In this document: one piece after another, positions 1-9,819 of the stretch
Numbering within the stretch: the stretch's first letter is position 1
Layout: every line of letters starts with the position of its first letter
Assembly (NCBI GenBank): GCA_035263865.1
Contig: DATFQX010000228.1
Span: 1 to 64,000 of the forward strand
DNA length: 64,000 nt
Source of the DNA: VAZQ01 sp035263865
Lineage (GTDB): Bacteria > Pseudomonadota > Alphaproteobacteria > Rhizobiales > Xanthobacteraceae
Direction of reading: 5' to 3'
Notes under the pieces: generated by a model
What the model saw: the letters and a program-made list of their open reading frames with translations, nothing else
Databases searched by the model: none
What the model was told of the DNA's origin: nothing
Position numbers and translations under genes: made by a program

Positions 1-415
1 CCAATACCTGAAGACCCTGGGCAAGCTGTCCGACGGGCCGCTCAGCTTCGTGCCGTGGTACGACCCGAGCAAGAAGCTGAGCAAGCAGCTTGAGGCCGCG
101 TTCGATAAGGCGTATCCGGGCAACAATCTCAATACCAATCACATCTACACCTTCGAGGCGCTGCTGGTCGCCGCCGACGCCTACAATCGGGCGCGCTCGA
201 CCGACCCGAAGGCGCTCGCCGACGCCATTCGCACGACCAACATCACCGACAACGTCAGCACCGGTCCCGGCATCCAGTTCGACGCCAAGGGCCAGAACGA
301 CAAGCTGAAGAACTCGGGGATTCAGAACCGCGGCGGCAAGTTGCTCACGGTGGCACCGAAAGTGGCGGCCAATGCCAAAGTGGATTGGCCATTGAAGCCC
401 TACGACAAGCGCTGA
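1..415 (+). CDS. ABC transporter periplasmic substrate-binding protein, C-terminal part (LivJ/LivK type)
   Basis: The reading frame is open from the left edge and stops at TGA 413-415, so only about the last 137 residues are present and the true start lies outside the window. The tail has the look of type I periplasmic binding proteins: a YTFEALLVAADAYNRA stretch and a closing lobe with GPGIQFDAKGQN, typical of Leu/Ile/Val- or amide-binding proteins. It lies directly before livHMGF on the same strand and would deliver ligand to that importer in the periplasm. The actual substrate (branched-chain amino acid, urea, amide or aromatic acid) cannot be told from this fragment. Confidence 0.85.
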   Translation, partial: QYLKTLGKLSDGPLSFVPWYDPSKKLSKQLEAAFDKAYPGNNLNTNHIYTFEALLVAADAYNRARSTDPKALADAIRTTNITDNVSTGPGIQFDAKGQNDKLKNSGIQNRGGKLLTVAPKVAANAKVDWPLKPYDKR

Positions 416-456
416 TCTTCCGCGCGGGCCGGAGCCTTGCATCGCAGGACCCATTG

Positions 457-1329
457 GTGGCCGCAGAGATCTATCTGAACGTCGCGGTCAGCGGTCTTTT
501 GACCGGCCTTGTCTACGGCCTGATGGCGGCGGGCCTCTCCGTCATTTTCGGCGTCGTGCGCGTGGTCAATTTCGCCCATGGCGAGATGATGACGGTGGCG
601 ATGTATCTCGCCATCGTGCTGTTCAACACCCTGGGCCTCGACCCGCTGGTGATGGCCGTGCCGCTCGCCGGCGTTCTCTTCGCGCTCGGTTACGTGCTGC
701 AGGCCGGCCTCATCAATCCGTTCATCACGCGGCCCGAGTACAGCCAGTTCATGCTGCTGATCGCCATCGCCATCATCATCGTCAACGTGCTCCTGATCGT
801 CTTCGGCCCGGACGCACGCAACGTTCAGACGTCCTATGCGTTCGACAGCTTTCTAATCGGACCGCTGATCATCGATGCCACGAAAGTGTACGCGGGCGCG
901 GCGACGCTCGTGATCACCGCGGCACTGTTTGTTTTTTTCCAGTTTGCGCCGCTGGGCAAAGCGATCCGTGCCTGCGCCGACAATTATACCGGCGCGCTCG
1001 TCGTGGGGCTTAATGTCAAGCATCTTTATGCCCTTACCTTTGGCATCGGCGCGGCCTGCGTCGGAGCGGCAGGCTCGATGCTGGTGTTGCTGGTCGACGT
1101 GACGCCGTCGCTCGGCCCCGCGTTGACGCTTCTCGCCTTCATCATCGTCATCACCGGCGGACTCGGCTCGATGGCGGGCGCCGTGCTCGGCGGATTGCTG
1201 ATCGGGTTCACCGAGGCCATGGCCGGCCTGTTCTTCACGCCGTCTGCCAAAAGCATGTTCTCGTTCGGCCTGCTCGTGCTCGTGCTGCTGTTTCGGCCGC
1301 AGGGCATTTTGGGCAAGAGGCTCTCATGA
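457..1329 (+). CDS. livH: Branched-chain amino acid-type ABC transporter permease LivH
   Basis: This is an inner-membrane permease of the LivH family, about 290 residues with eight or so hydrophobic segments. Near the N-terminus it has the family pattern GLVYGLMAAGLSVIFGV followed by RVVNFAHGEMM, and near the C-terminus GGLGSMAGAVLGGLLIG, the coupling-helix region that meets the ATPases. The frame can be extended upstream to a TTG at 385, but that would overlap the binding-protein gene by 31 bases and add a non-family N-terminus, so GTG 457 is preferred. It overlaps livM by 4 bases (ATGA), which indicates translational coupling. Confidence 0.88.
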   Translation: MAAEIYLNVAVSGLLTGLVYGLMAAGLSVIFGVVRVVNFAHGEMMTVAMYLAIVLFNTLGLDPLVMAVPLAGVLFALGYVLQAGLINPFITRPEYSQFMLLIAIAIIIVNVLLIVFGPDARNVQTSYAFDSFLIGPLIIDATKVYAGAATLVITAALFVFFQFAPLGKAIRACADNYTGALVVGLNVKHLYALTFGIGAACVGAAGSMLVLLVDVTPSLGPALTLLAFIIVITGGLGSMAGAVLGGLLIGFTEAMAGLFFTPSAKSMFSFGLLVLVLLFRPQGILGKRLS

Positions 1330-2330
1330 TCGCCCGCGTGCTCGACGGCGTTTCGCACCGAGGTGTTGCACTTTTGGCGATGTTGCTCGCGGTGCTGCTG
1401 GCGGTGCCTTTGGTCGCCAACGATTATCTGCTCACCGTCCTCATCATCGTGCTGTATTCCGCCTATACCGGCCAGGCATGGAACGTGATGATGGGCTTTG
1501 CCGGCCAGCTATCCCTCGGCCATGCCATCTATGTCGGGCTTGGCGCCTATGCGGCCGCGGCGCTCTACGTGCATTTCGGTATCGCGCCCTGGCTCGGACT
1601 GGCCGCCGCGATCGCCGTCGCCGTGGCGTGCGGTGCCATCATCGGCTTTCTCGCCTTCCGCTTTGGCGTCGGCGGCGTTTATTTCGCCATTCTCACCATC
1701 GCCTTTGCCGAATTCGCCCGCATCGGCTTCGATCATTTCCAGTGGGTCGGCGCTTCGAGCGGCTTCTTTCTGCCAGTCGCCAATTACACGCGCAACGATT
1801 TGTGGAACCTGCGCGGCAATCCGACCATGTTCTATTACGTAATGCTCGTGCTCACGGCGGCGGCTTTCGCGCTGTGCCACGCTCTGCTCAAGAGCCGAAT
1901 TGGCTACTACTGGCAGGCGATCCGCGAGGACGAAATTGCCGCGCGCTCGCTCGGGATCGATACATTCCGCTACAAGATGTACGCCGCCATGCTTTCCGCC
2001 GGCATGACTGCCGTCGCCGGCGTGTTCTTCGCCTTCTACTACAACAATTTGTTCCCCGAGCAGGTGTTCCACATCTCGCGCTCGATCGAGCTGATCCTGG
2101 GGCCGATCATCGGTGGTATCGGCACGCTGTTCGGCCCGCTGATCGGCGCGTTTCTCCTGACCGGTTTGTCGGAAGCCATGCAGGAGCTTTTGTCAGCGCT
2201 CGGCTTCGACGTGCCCGGGGCCAAACAGGTCTTTTATGGATTGTGTCTGGCGGTGGTGGTGATCGCGCTTCCCGGCGGCGTGTGGCCTTGGCTCGCCGGC
2301 AAGCTCCGCGTGACGAGGCGAGACGCATGA
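1326..2330 (+). CDS. livM: Branched-chain amino acid-type ABC transporter permease LivM
   Basis: This is the second permease of the importer, 334 residues, hydrophobic throughout. Family hallmarks are the central GFAGQLSLGHAIYVGLGAY segment, a middle section IREDEIAARSLGID and, near the C-terminus, GGIGTLFGPLIGAF. LivH and LivM form the heterodimeric channel. The ATG lies inside the livH stop overlap, and the gene overlaps livG by 4 bases, so livH-livM-livG-livF are one transcription unit. Length is normal and no lesion is seen. Confidence 0.9.
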   Translation: MIARVLDGVSHRGVALLAMLLAVLLAVPLVANDYLLTVLIIVLYSAYTGQAWNVMMGFAGQLSLGHAIYVGLGAYAAAALYVHFGIAPWLGLAAAIAVAVACGAIIGFLAFRFGVGGVYFAILTIAFAEFARIGFDHFQWVGASSGFFLPVANYTRNDLWNLRGNPTMFYYVMLVLTAAAFALCHALLKSRIGYYWQAIREDEIAARSLGIDTFRYKMYAAMLSAGMTAVAGVFFAFYYNNLFPEQVFHISRSIELILGPIIGGIGTLFGPLIGAFLLTGLSEAMQELLSALGFDVPGAKQVFYGLCLAVVVIALPGGVWPWLAGKLRVTRRDA

Positions 2331-3057
2331 CGGCGGCGCTTTTATCGATTGAAGGCGTCAGCAAGCGTTTTCGCGGTCTGCTGGCGGTCGACAACGTGAG
2401 CTTTGGCGTTGCGCAAGGTTCGATCTTTGCCGTCATCGGCCCGAACGGAGCGGGCAAGACGACCCTGTTCAACATCATCGCCGGGATGTTCGCGCCGGAC
2501 CGGGGTTCGGTCGCCTTTGCCGGGGAACGGATCGATTCGCTGCCCCCTGACGAGATTTGCCGCCGCGGTATCGGCCGCACCTTTCAGCTGGTGCGGCCGT
2601 TTCCCGCGCTCACCGTCGAGGACAACGTCGTGATTGGCGCCATGCTGCGTCGGCAGGATCCCGCAGCCGCGCGCCGCCACGCCCATGACGTGCTCGCTCG
2701 GCTCGACCTCTTCGGCAAACGTCATCAAGCAGCCTCCGCGCTGACGCTGCCCGACCTCAAGCGGCTGGAAGTTGCGCGCGCGCTCGCGACCGAACCGAAG
2801 CTCCTGCTGCTCGACGAGGTGATGGCCGGCTTGCGGCCGGCCGAGACCGACCGCATGGTTTTGTTCCTCATCGAGCTCAATCGCGAGTCGGGGCTGACCA
2901 TCCTGCTCATCGAGCATGTGATGCGGGCGGTCATGGCGCTCGCCGCGCGGGTTCTGGTGCTGCACCACGGTGCATCGATCGCTGAAGGCGCGCCGGGGGC
3001 CGTGGTGCGCGAGCCCGCGGTGATCCAATCCTATCTCGGCGCGGAGGCGGTCGACTG

Positions 3058-3058
<1 letters not shown>
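2327..3058 (+). CDS. livG: Branched-chain amino acid-type ABC transporter ATP-binding protein LivG
   Basis: This cytoplasmic ATPase subunit has 243 residues. The Walker A motif GPNGAGKTT lies near residue 36 and the Walker B motif LLLLDEVMAGL near residue 163. The ABC signature is the degenerate TLPDLKRLEVARAL form seen in one branch of LivG proteins instead of LSGGQ. The start ATG 2327 overlaps the livM stop. A much longer upstream extension in this frame runs antiparallel in sense to livM and is only an open-frame artefact of high GC. It pairs with LivF to power uptake. Confidence 0.9.
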
Positions 3059-3762
<704 letters not shown>

Positions 3763-3788
3763 GGTGTCGCGGCTCGATCCTGCGCCAG

Positions 3789-4499
3789 CTACGCCGCGGG
3801 CGGGACGATCGTCACCGTCAAGCGGCCCACGCCCTCGATTTCGCACTCGAGCTTGTCGCCGGGCACCGTAGCCGCCACTCCGGAGGGCGTTCCGGTCATG
3901 ATGAGATCGCCGGCTGCAAGCTCCACCATCTCGGAGAGCTTGGCGATGATCTCCGGCACCTTCCAAATCATCTGCGCGAGATCGCCCTCCTGCCGCAGCG
4001 TGCCGTTGGCCTTGAGCGCGATGCGCCCTTTACCGGGATGGCCGATCTTACTGGCGGGCTGCAGCGCTCCGCACGGCGCGGACGCATCAAAAGCTTTGCC
4101 GATCTCCCACGGCCGTTTCATGTCGCGCGAGGCGATCTGCAGATCGCGCCGCGTCAGGTCGATACCGACACCGTAGCCGTAGATGCAGTCGAGCGTGCGG
4201 TCGAGCGGGATGTTTCGGCCACCGGATTTGAGCGCGACCACGAGCTCGACCTCGTGATGCATGTCCTTGGTGAGGGGCGGGTAGGGCACGCGTGCCTCGT
4301 CGGGCACGAGGGCGTCGGCGGGCTTGGCGAAGAAGAAAGGGGGATCGCGCACGTCCTGGCCCATCTCGCGGATATGTTCTTCGTTATTGCGACCGACGCA
4401 CCAAATGCGGCGTACCGGAAACATTTTGTCGGTGCCGGCAACCGCGATCGCGGCTTGGGCCGGCGGGGCAATGACGTAGCTGTGTGCGGAGGCAGACAT
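3789..4499 (-). CDS. Fumarylacetoacetate hydrolase-family protein (fumarylpyruvate hydrolase-like)
   Basis: This 236-residue protein belongs to the FAH superfamily, metal-dependent enzymes that cleave or decarboxylate acylpyruvates or beta-keto acids. Visible markers are the metal-site segment HHEVELVVAL, the middle motif YGVGIDLTRRDLQ and the C-terminal GDLIMTGTPSGVA. The CVGRNNEEHIREMG start resembles fumarylpyruvate hydrolases of gentisate breakdown, but no other gentisate gene is nearby. ATG 4499 is chosen; further extension of the frame enters the neighbouring ABC transporter in a false frame. It follows msbA with a 25-base gap and is probably transcribed with it. It has no obvious link to LPS. 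Confidence 0.85.
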   Translation of the reverse strand: MSASAHSYVIAPPAQAAIAVAGTDKMFPVRRIWCVGRNNEEHIREMGQDVRDPPFFFAKPADALVPDEARVPYPPLTKDMHHEVELVVALKSGGRNIPLDRTLDCIYGYGVGIDLTRRDLQIASRDMKRPWEIGKAFDASAPCGALQPASKIGHPGKGRIALKANGTLRQEGDLAQMIWKVPEIIAKLSEMVELAAGDLIMTGTPSGVAATVPGDKLECEIEGVGRLTVTIVPPAA

Positions 4500-4524
4500 G
4501 ATCTTTCCTGCAGCGACGGGGACT

Positions 4525-6330
4525 TCAGGCGGTGGAGGCGATAGCGATGGGCGGTTCCTGCTCGCGCAGCTGCAGGCGATAGAAGGACGTGTAACGTCCG
4601 CCCCGGCGCAACAGCTCGTCGTGACGACCCGCTTCCACGACTGCTCCATCCTCGATGACGAAGATGCGGTCAGCGTCCACCACGGTATGCAAGCGGTGGG
4701 CGATGACGATGGTCGTGCGCCCCTGGCAAAGGTGCTCGATGGCGCCCTGAACCTGGCGCTCGGATTCGGAATCGAGCGAGGCGGTCGCCTCGTCGAGCAG
4801 GATGAGTGGAGCATCCTTGAGCAGCGCGCGCGCGATAGCGATGCGCTGGCGCTCACCGCCGGCGAGTTGCAGTCCGTGCTCCCCGACAGGCGTGTCATAG
4901 CCGCCGGGAAAGGCCATGATGAAGTCGTGCGCGTAAGCGGCCTTGGCGGCGGCGATGATCTCATTTTCGCGCGCGCCCGCGCGCCCGAGCGCGATGTTCT
5001 CCCGCACCGACCCCCGAAATAAAAAAACGTCCTGCCCGACATAGGCTACCTGGCTGCGCAGCGACCGGCGCGATACTGCCGCGATGTTCTGCCCGTCGAT
5101 GACGATGGCACCGCCATCGGCCTCGTAGAACCGCAGCATCAAATTGAAGATCGTCGATTTGCCGCCACCCGAGGGGCCGACCAATGCCGTTACCTTTCCC
5201 GGGTCCGCCACGAAGGACAGGTTTTTGATCACTCTCTCGCCCGGACGATACGCGAATTGCACGTTCGCGAATTCCACGCGCGCCTGCGAAAGCTTCAGTG
5301 GCGGCTTGCCTGCGTCGGCCGGTTCGGTGGGCGGATGATCGATGACCTCGAACAGGATGCGCACGCCCACCAGGCCGCTGTTGAGGTCGAGATTGAGGCG
5401 GGCAAGGCGCTTGGCCGGCTCGTAAGCCAGCATGAATGCGGCGAGAAAGGAAAAGAATTGACCGGGCGTCGCCCCGGTCTCGATCACGCGAAAACCGCCG
5501 TAAACCAGCGCTCCGGCGATGGCAAAGCCGCCGAGGGCCTCCATCAGCGGACCCGAGCGATAGGCGACCCGTGCCCACTTGTTCGATTCGTTTTCGAGGT
5601 CGGCCACGCGCGAGTTGAACCGCTGGCGCATCGCGTCCTCGAGCGTGAATGCCTTGAGGATGCGCATGCCCTGCAATGCCTCCTGCAGGGTTTCGAGAAT
5701 CCGAGCACTGCCGGTGAACTGATGGTGCGCAATCGTCTTGATACGGCGAATCATCTTGCGCAGGAGCAACATGGCCGGCGGCACTACGATGATGCTGAGC
5801 ATAGACAGGACGGGATCTTGCACGGCCATCACTGCAACGAGTCCGATAAGCGACAGCAGATCGCGGCCGAAGGACGTGATGAGGAGATTAAGCACCTGGC
5901 TTGCGGCGGCGGCACCGGTGGTGAGACGCGCCATGAACTCCGAACTGTGTCGGTCGGCAAAGAAACCGACGTTATGCTCGAGTAGCTTGGCGAACATCCG
6001 TCGCTGATTGTCGGCAATGATCCTATTGCCAATCTGTGCGAGCATCACCGCCTGCCCGTAGGTGGCCATTCCCTTGATCATGAAGATCACGGCGGTCACT
6101 AGGGCGAGGACGACGATGCCCGGAAGGTTTTTGTGGACGTAGGCCTGGTTGATGACGTCCCCCACCAAATACGCGCCGAGCGCCGTGCTCGCAGCCGCTA
6201 CTCCCATCAGCGCGAATGCAAGCGCGTAACGACGCCACTGCCCCGCCGCTTGCTCCACAAGCAGGCGGCGGACCAACGCGGCCGCGCCGCTGGGATCCGC
6301 AAATAATCTTTGAAAATATGACTTGAGCAT
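4525..6330 (-). CDS. msbA: MsbA-type lipid A/glycolipid exporter (ABC permease-ATPase half-transporter)
   Basis: The 601-residue protein joins an N-terminal ABC exporter membrane domain (about residues 25-310, six helices) to a C-terminal ATPase. Walker A is GPSGGGKST, the signature LAGGERQRIAIARAL, Walker B LILLDEATASLD, and the switch region IVIAHRLHT. Homodimers of this family flip lipid A-core or related polyisoprenoid glycolipids across the inner membrane. The start ATG 6330 gives a normal exporter N-terminus; the frame stays open upstream to about 6800 but that part is antisense to galE. It sits between galE and the FAH-family gene in a minus-strand operon next to inner-core genes, which favours an LPS role. 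Confidence 0.82.
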   Translation of the reverse strand: MLKSYFQRLFADPSGAAALVRRLLVEQAAGQWRRYALAFALMGVAAASTALGAYLVGDVINQAYVHKNLPGIVVLALVTAVIFMIKGMATYGQAVMLAQIGNRIIADNQRRMFAKLLEHNVGFFADRHSSEFMARLTTGAAAASQVLNLLITSFGRDLLSLIGLVAVMAVQDPVLSMLSIIVVPPAMLLLRKMIRRIKTIAHHQFTGSARILETLQEALQGMRILKAFTLEDAMRQRFNSRVADLENESNKWARVAYRSGPLMEALGGFAIAGALVYGGFRVIETGATPGQFFSFLAAFMLAYEPAKRLARLNLDLNSGLVGVRILFEVIDHPPTEPADAGKPPLKLSQARVEFANVQFAYRPGERVIKNLSFVADPGKVTALVGPSGGGKSTIFNLMLRFYEADGGAIVIDGQNIAAVSRRSLRSQVAYVGQDVFLFRGSVRENIALGRAGARENEIIAAAKAAYAHDFIMAFPGGYDTPVGEHGLQLAGGERQRIAIARALLKDAPLILLDEATASLDSESERQVQGAIEHLCQGRTTIVIAHRLHTVVDADRIFVIEDGAVVEAGRHDELLRRGGRYTSFYRLQLREQEPPIAIASTA

Positions 6331-6430
6331 GCGTCGTCCGTGAGGCGGTGCGACCGGCGCGGCGGGCGGCAGCGAGCCGTTCTTGCCTAGGCCAGCGCGC
6401 TTTTCAAGCGGAAATCGACGGCCGCGTACG

Positions 6431-7417
6431 TCACCGCACACGCGACAAAAGCTTGCGCTCCCAGGCCAGCGCGTGGGACACGATCGTTCCCAGATCCTCG
6501 AAATGCGGCTGCCATTTGAGCACCGAGCGGGCGCGGTCGGGAGCCGCGACGACCCGCGCGGGATCTCCCAACCGCCGGGGAGCGAGCTCGACCGTGAAGT
6601 CGACGCCAGAGACGCGCTTGACCGTGTCGATGACTTCCAGCACGGAGAAACCCCGGCCGTACCCGCAATTGAGCGTGAGCGAGTCGCCGCCCGCGCGCAA
6701 ATAGGCCAGCGCATCGCAATGTGCCTGCACGAGATCGGACACGTGAATGTAATCGCGGATGCAGGTGCCGTCCGGCGTCGGATAGTCGGCGCCGAACACA
6801 TCGACTTTCGCGCGCAGGCCGAGCGCGGCTCGCGTCGCTACCTTGATGAGATGGGTGGCATCCTGGCTCGATTGGCCGGTGCGCCCGCGCGGGTCGGCGC
6901 CGGCGACGTTGAAGTAACGCAGGATCACGTGCGGCAGGCTGTGGGCTCTCCCTGCGTCGCGCAGCATGATCTCGGTCATGAGCTTGGAGGAGCCATAGGG
7001 CGAGGTCGGCACCGTGGCATCGTCTTCACGCGCCGGCACGCGCTCGGGATTGCCGTAAACCGCCGCGGTCGAAGAAAAGATGAAATGGCGCACGGCGCCC
7101 TCGACGGCGGCCTCGATCAGGGCACGCGATTTCACGGCGTTGTTGAGGTAGTAGCCGAGCGGATCGCGAACCGAGTCCGGCACCACGACCGACGCGGCGA
7201 AATGGATAATGGCGTCGATTCGATGCTCGGCGATCAGCGCGTTCACGAGCGGTTGATCGCCGACGTCGCCGACGACGAAGGGCGTGCCCTGCGCCACCGC
7301 CCAATCGAAACCGGTGGCGAGATTGTCAAGCACCACGACGCGCTCGCCGGCATCCAGCAGCGCGTAAACCATATGGCTTCCAATATAGCCGGCGCCGCCG
7401 GTGACCAGGACCGTCAT
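6431..7417 (-). CDS. galE: UDP-glucose 4-epimerase GalE
   Basis: This 328-residue extended SDR interconverts UDP-glucose and UDP-galactose in the cytoplasm and supplies galactose for LPS. The NAD site GGAGYIGSHM is at the N-terminus, followed by NLATGFDWAV, the catalytic serine region FSSTAAVYG and the YGSSK pair (YxxxK). The C-terminal half has the GalE-type GTCIRDYIHVSDLV. ATG 7417 is chosen because the Rossmann motif then begins at residue 6; an upstream in-frame start would add 25 unrelated residues. It diverges from waaC and lies 100 bases upstream of msbA. Confidence 0.92.
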   Translation of the reverse strand: MTVLVTGGAGYIGSHMVYALLDAGERVVVLDNLATGFDWAVAQGTPFVVGDVGDQPLVNALIAEHRIDAIIHFAASVVVPDSVRDPLGYYLNNAVKSRALIEAAVEGAVRHFIFSSTAAVYGNPERVPAREDDATVPTSPYGSSKLMTEIMLRDAGRAHSLPHVILRYFNVAGADPRGRTGQSSQDATHLIKVATRAALGLRAKVDVFGADYPTPDGTCIRDYIHVSDLVQAHCDALAYLRAGGDSLTLNCGYGRGFSVLEVIDTVKRVSGVDFTVELAPRRLGDPARVVAAPDRARSVLKWQPHFEDLGTIVSHALAWERKLLSRVR

Positions 7418-7546
7418 GTAGGAAGCCCGTCCATGTGCCTTGGCGGCGCTGATTGCATCGTTATGAATCCCTCGTTCCGCGCGTGAATGCACGGGTTCTC
7501 GCGTGGGGGCAAGCGGAGCCGAGCGACGGGAGCGGCGAAGCTAAAG

Positions 7547-8494
7547 ATGTCGGATATCCTATTCATTAAAACCTCCTCGCTGGGCGACGTGATTCATCAC
7601 ATGCCGGCTTTGACCGAAGCGCGGGAGCAATGGCCGCAGGCACGCTTTTGCTGGGTTGTCGAAGAGGCATTCGCGCCACTGGTTCGGATTCATCCTGCCG
7701 TGGCCGAGGTGATCCCTGTTGCGTCACGCCGCTGGCGGGAACGCCTCCTTGCATCGGCGACGTGGCGGGAGATGGCCGGTTTCCGGCGTGCGTTGCGCGC
7801 ACGCTCTTACGAGCATGTCATCGACACGCAAGGCCTCGTGCGCTCGGCGGTTATTGCGCGGCTCGCCCGCGGCCGGCGCCACGGCTATGATGCAAGCAGC
7901 ATCCGCGAGCCGGCTGCGTCCTTCCTTTACGACGTAACGCATCGCGTTGCGCGCGATCTTCATGCCATCGCGCGCAATCGCATCCTCACAGGGCTGGCGC
8001 TCGGCTACGCACCCAATGGCGCTGTCGATTTCGGGCTCTCCCGCAAGGCCGTCGCCGCGACGACGGCATCCCCATACGCCATTTTGTTGCATGCGACCGC
8101 ACGGCCGGAAAAGCAATGGCCTGAGGCGTCGTGGATCGCGCTCGGTCGAGCGCTGGCGGGGCGCGGTGGTTCGCTGTTGCTGCCGTGGGGGAGTAAGGCC
8201 GAGCACGCGCGTAGTACGCGCATCGCGGCGGCGGTTCCGAACGCCCGCGTGCCCGAAGGACAACCGCTCGACCGCATGGCCGCGCTTGTCGCGGGCGCGT
8301 CTTTTGTGATCGGGGTGGATACCGGGCTCATCCATCTCGCCGCGGCGCTCGGCGTGCCGCTCGTCACAATCTTTGCGGGAAGCGAGCCCGGCCTCACCGG
8401 ACCGATCGGGCACGGACCGATTGCCGTCGTCGGCGGCAAGCGCAGGCAGGCGAGCGTACCCGACGTCTTGGCGGCGCTCGAAACGCTGCCATAG
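7547..8494 (+). CDS. waaC: LPS heptosyltransferase I (WaaC)
   Basis: This is a 315-residue GT9 glycosyltransferase that should add the first L,D-heptose from ADP-heptose to Kdo2-lipid A on the cytoplasmic side. Family signs are the N-terminal ILFIKTSSLGDVIHHMPAL, the VIDTQGLVRSAV segment, and the C-terminal donor-binding GVDTGLIHLAAALGVPLV with the nearby FAGSEPGLTGP. ATG 7547 is picked because the family N-terminus begins right after it; twenty upstream in-frame residues have no family likeness. It converges on waaF with a 33-base gap. The hldD/hldE genes that make its donor follow shortly after. Confidence 0.88.
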   Translation: MSDILFIKTSSLGDVIHHMPALTEAREQWPQARFCWVVEEAFAPLVRIHPAVAEVIPVASRRWRERLLASATWREMAGFRRALRARSYEHVIDTQGLVRSAVIARLARGRRHGYDASSIREPAASFLYDVTHRVARDLHAIARNRILTGLALGYAPNGAVDFGLSRKAVAATTASPYAILLHATARPEKQWPEASWIALGRALAGRGGSLLLPWGSKAEHARSTRIAAAVPNARVPEGQPLDRMAALVAGASFVIGVDTGLIHLAAALGVPLVTIFAGSEPGLTGPIGHGPIAVVGGKRRQASVPDVLAALETLP

Positions 8495-8527
8495 CCTAAG
8501 GAAAGTGCACGATATTGTCGCCAGGGC

Positions 8528-9565
8528 TCACCGCGACGTGCGTGCCGGCGTGCGGGCGATCGCCTGGCGGACTGATAAGGCGACCCGATCAACGGAAATG
8601 CCGAGCATGCAGCGGTGATGGCCAAGCCGGCAGACCGGCTTGTGGCAAGGTCGGCACGGCAGATCGTCTGTCGTTTCAACGACCGCGGCGATTGGATTGA
8701 GGGGAGCCCAGTGCCACGGGCTGGTCGGGCCAAAGATTCCGACGGCCGGTGTGCCGAGCGCGGCGGCGACGTGCAGGAGACCGGAGTCGTTCGATATCGC
8801 GACATCCGCCGCAGCGAGCGCGAGAATGGCATCACGCATGTCGGGCCCGGTGAGATCGCGGATATCGCCAGCGGCGGCAGCAATCTCCGTGGCAAGTTCT
8901 TTTTCGTTTGGTCCGCCGATCACCCATATCCAATGACCCTCACCGGCGAGCCGGCGCGCGAGATCGGCATAGAATGCACTGGGCCAACGCTTGGCAGGAC
9001 CTACGGCGCCGGGTGCGAGCGCAACAATGCCCCGGCCATCGCAGGCGAGCCCCAGCCGTCGGCGCCAACCGGCGCATTCGGCGGCAGGCACCTTGAGTTC
9101 GGGCAATGGCCATTGGTTCGGCGCGCGCTCACCTTTGGCCAAGGCCAACGCGGCACAGCGGTCTGCCATGCGCGGCAGGCGGCGCTCGCCGAAGCGCAGA
9201 TCGTTGATCAGAGCGAAGCGGCCTTCGCCCACGAAACCGGTCCGCCGCGGAATTGCGGCAAGCCAGGGCGCCAGAGCAGCCTTCCAGGTCCGCGGCATGA
9301 TCAGCACCCGGTCATAGTTTTCCGCCCGCAATCTGCGGGCGAGAGCACGATGCTGCTTCAGGGCAAGCTGCCGCCGCGGCAGGTCGGCAACGATCCCCTT
9401 GCGTACGCCAGGCATGTAGTCGAGGAGCGGCGCCACCATCGAGGTGGTCAACATGTCAATGGAAGTGCTCGGAGAGCGCTGTCTCAACAGCTTCACCACC
9501 GTGTGGCAGCGAACGAAGTCGCCGATCCACATGTAGGGGATGATCAAGACGCGGGCCCCCGACAT
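8528..9565 (-). CDS. waaF: LPS heptosyltransferase II (WaaF)
   Basis: This GT9 enzyme, 345 residues, should add the second heptose of the inner core. It shows VLIIPYMWIGDFVRCHTV at the N-terminus, the ALAPGAVGPAKRWP segment, the donor-site SNDSGLLHVAAALGTPAV and FGPTSPWHWAPLN. Near the end is the cysteine cluster CRPCHKPVCRLGHHRCM, a characteristic of WaaF rather than WaaC. ATG 9565 places the Rossmann strand at the start as in the family; ATG 9616, 17 codons upstream, is an alternative and neither has a clear Shine-Dalgarno sequence. Confidence 0.87.
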   Translation of the reverse strand: MSGARVLIIPYMWIGDFVRCHTVVKLLRQRSPSTSIDMLTTSMVAPLLDYMPGVRKGIVADLPRRQLALKQHRALARRLRAENYDRVLIMPRTWKAALAPWLAAIPRRTGFVGEGRFALINDLRFGERRLPRMADRCAALALAKGERAPNQWPLPELKVPAAECAGWRRRLGLACDGRGIVALAPGAVGPAKRWPSAFYADLARRLAGEGHWIWVIGGPNEKELATEIAAAAGDIRDLTGPDMRDAILALAAADVAISNDSGLLHVAAALGTPAVGIFGPTSPWHWAPLNPIAAVVETTDDLPCRPCHKPVCRLGHHRCMLGISVDRVALSVRQAIARTPARTSR

Positions 9566-9758
9566 GTCCGCGGTGGCGTCTTCAAGAGGGGCAGAAATGA
9601 ACGAATTTAGATTCATTATTTGTGCGGGAGGGGAAGTCCGGCTTATTCCGCGTAATGGCAGCTGAGCCGCAAGGCCGGTAGCTTGCCAGCTAGTGCCTGT
9701 CCAGTGTGCGCGGGGGGCAGGAGGACCAATCACAGGCCATTTTTACGCTTTTCGGGCG

Positions 9759-9773
9759 AGCACGTTGCACGTG
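9759..9773. promoter_or_regulatory. Short perfect inverted repeat in the waaF-hldD intergenic region
   Basis: The six-base arms GCACGT and ACGTGC are separated by three bases, 46 bases upstream of the hldD start, in a roughly 250-base divergent spacer between waaF and hldD. The spacing and position would suit an operator, but six-base arms can arise by chance in this composition. No convincing -35/-10 pair was recognised. Confidence 0.25.
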
Positions 9774-9819
9774 CCAATGCCCTGGGGCAAAGGATGGCAA
9801 TAGTGGCGGCGGGTGAGCG

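Noticed and set aside
385..456. TTG 385 as start of livH
   Set aside because: It would overlap the binding-protein gene by 31 bases and add residues not found in the family; GTG 457 fits better.
1478..2326. Long open frame upstream of and in frame with livG, on the same strand as livM
   Set aside because: It lies over livM in another frame and gives an Arg-rich, low-complexity product; livG similarity begins only at ATG 2327.
2747..2790. Unusual ABC signature in LivG (no LSGGQ) as a possible inactivation
   Set aside because: The LP-x-x-KRLE form occurs in a known branch of LivG proteins, and Walker A and B are intact.
2342..3028. Long antisense frames opposite livG, livF, hldE and the other high-GC genes
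   Set aside because: Products are rich in Arg, Ala, His and Gly, have no recognisable motif and mirror the codon bias of the real gene on the other strand.
6331..6801. Upstream extension of the MsbA frame
   Set aside because: The extra 157 codons overlap galE in another frame of the same strand and have no transporter likeness; ATG 6330 gives the normal N-terminus.
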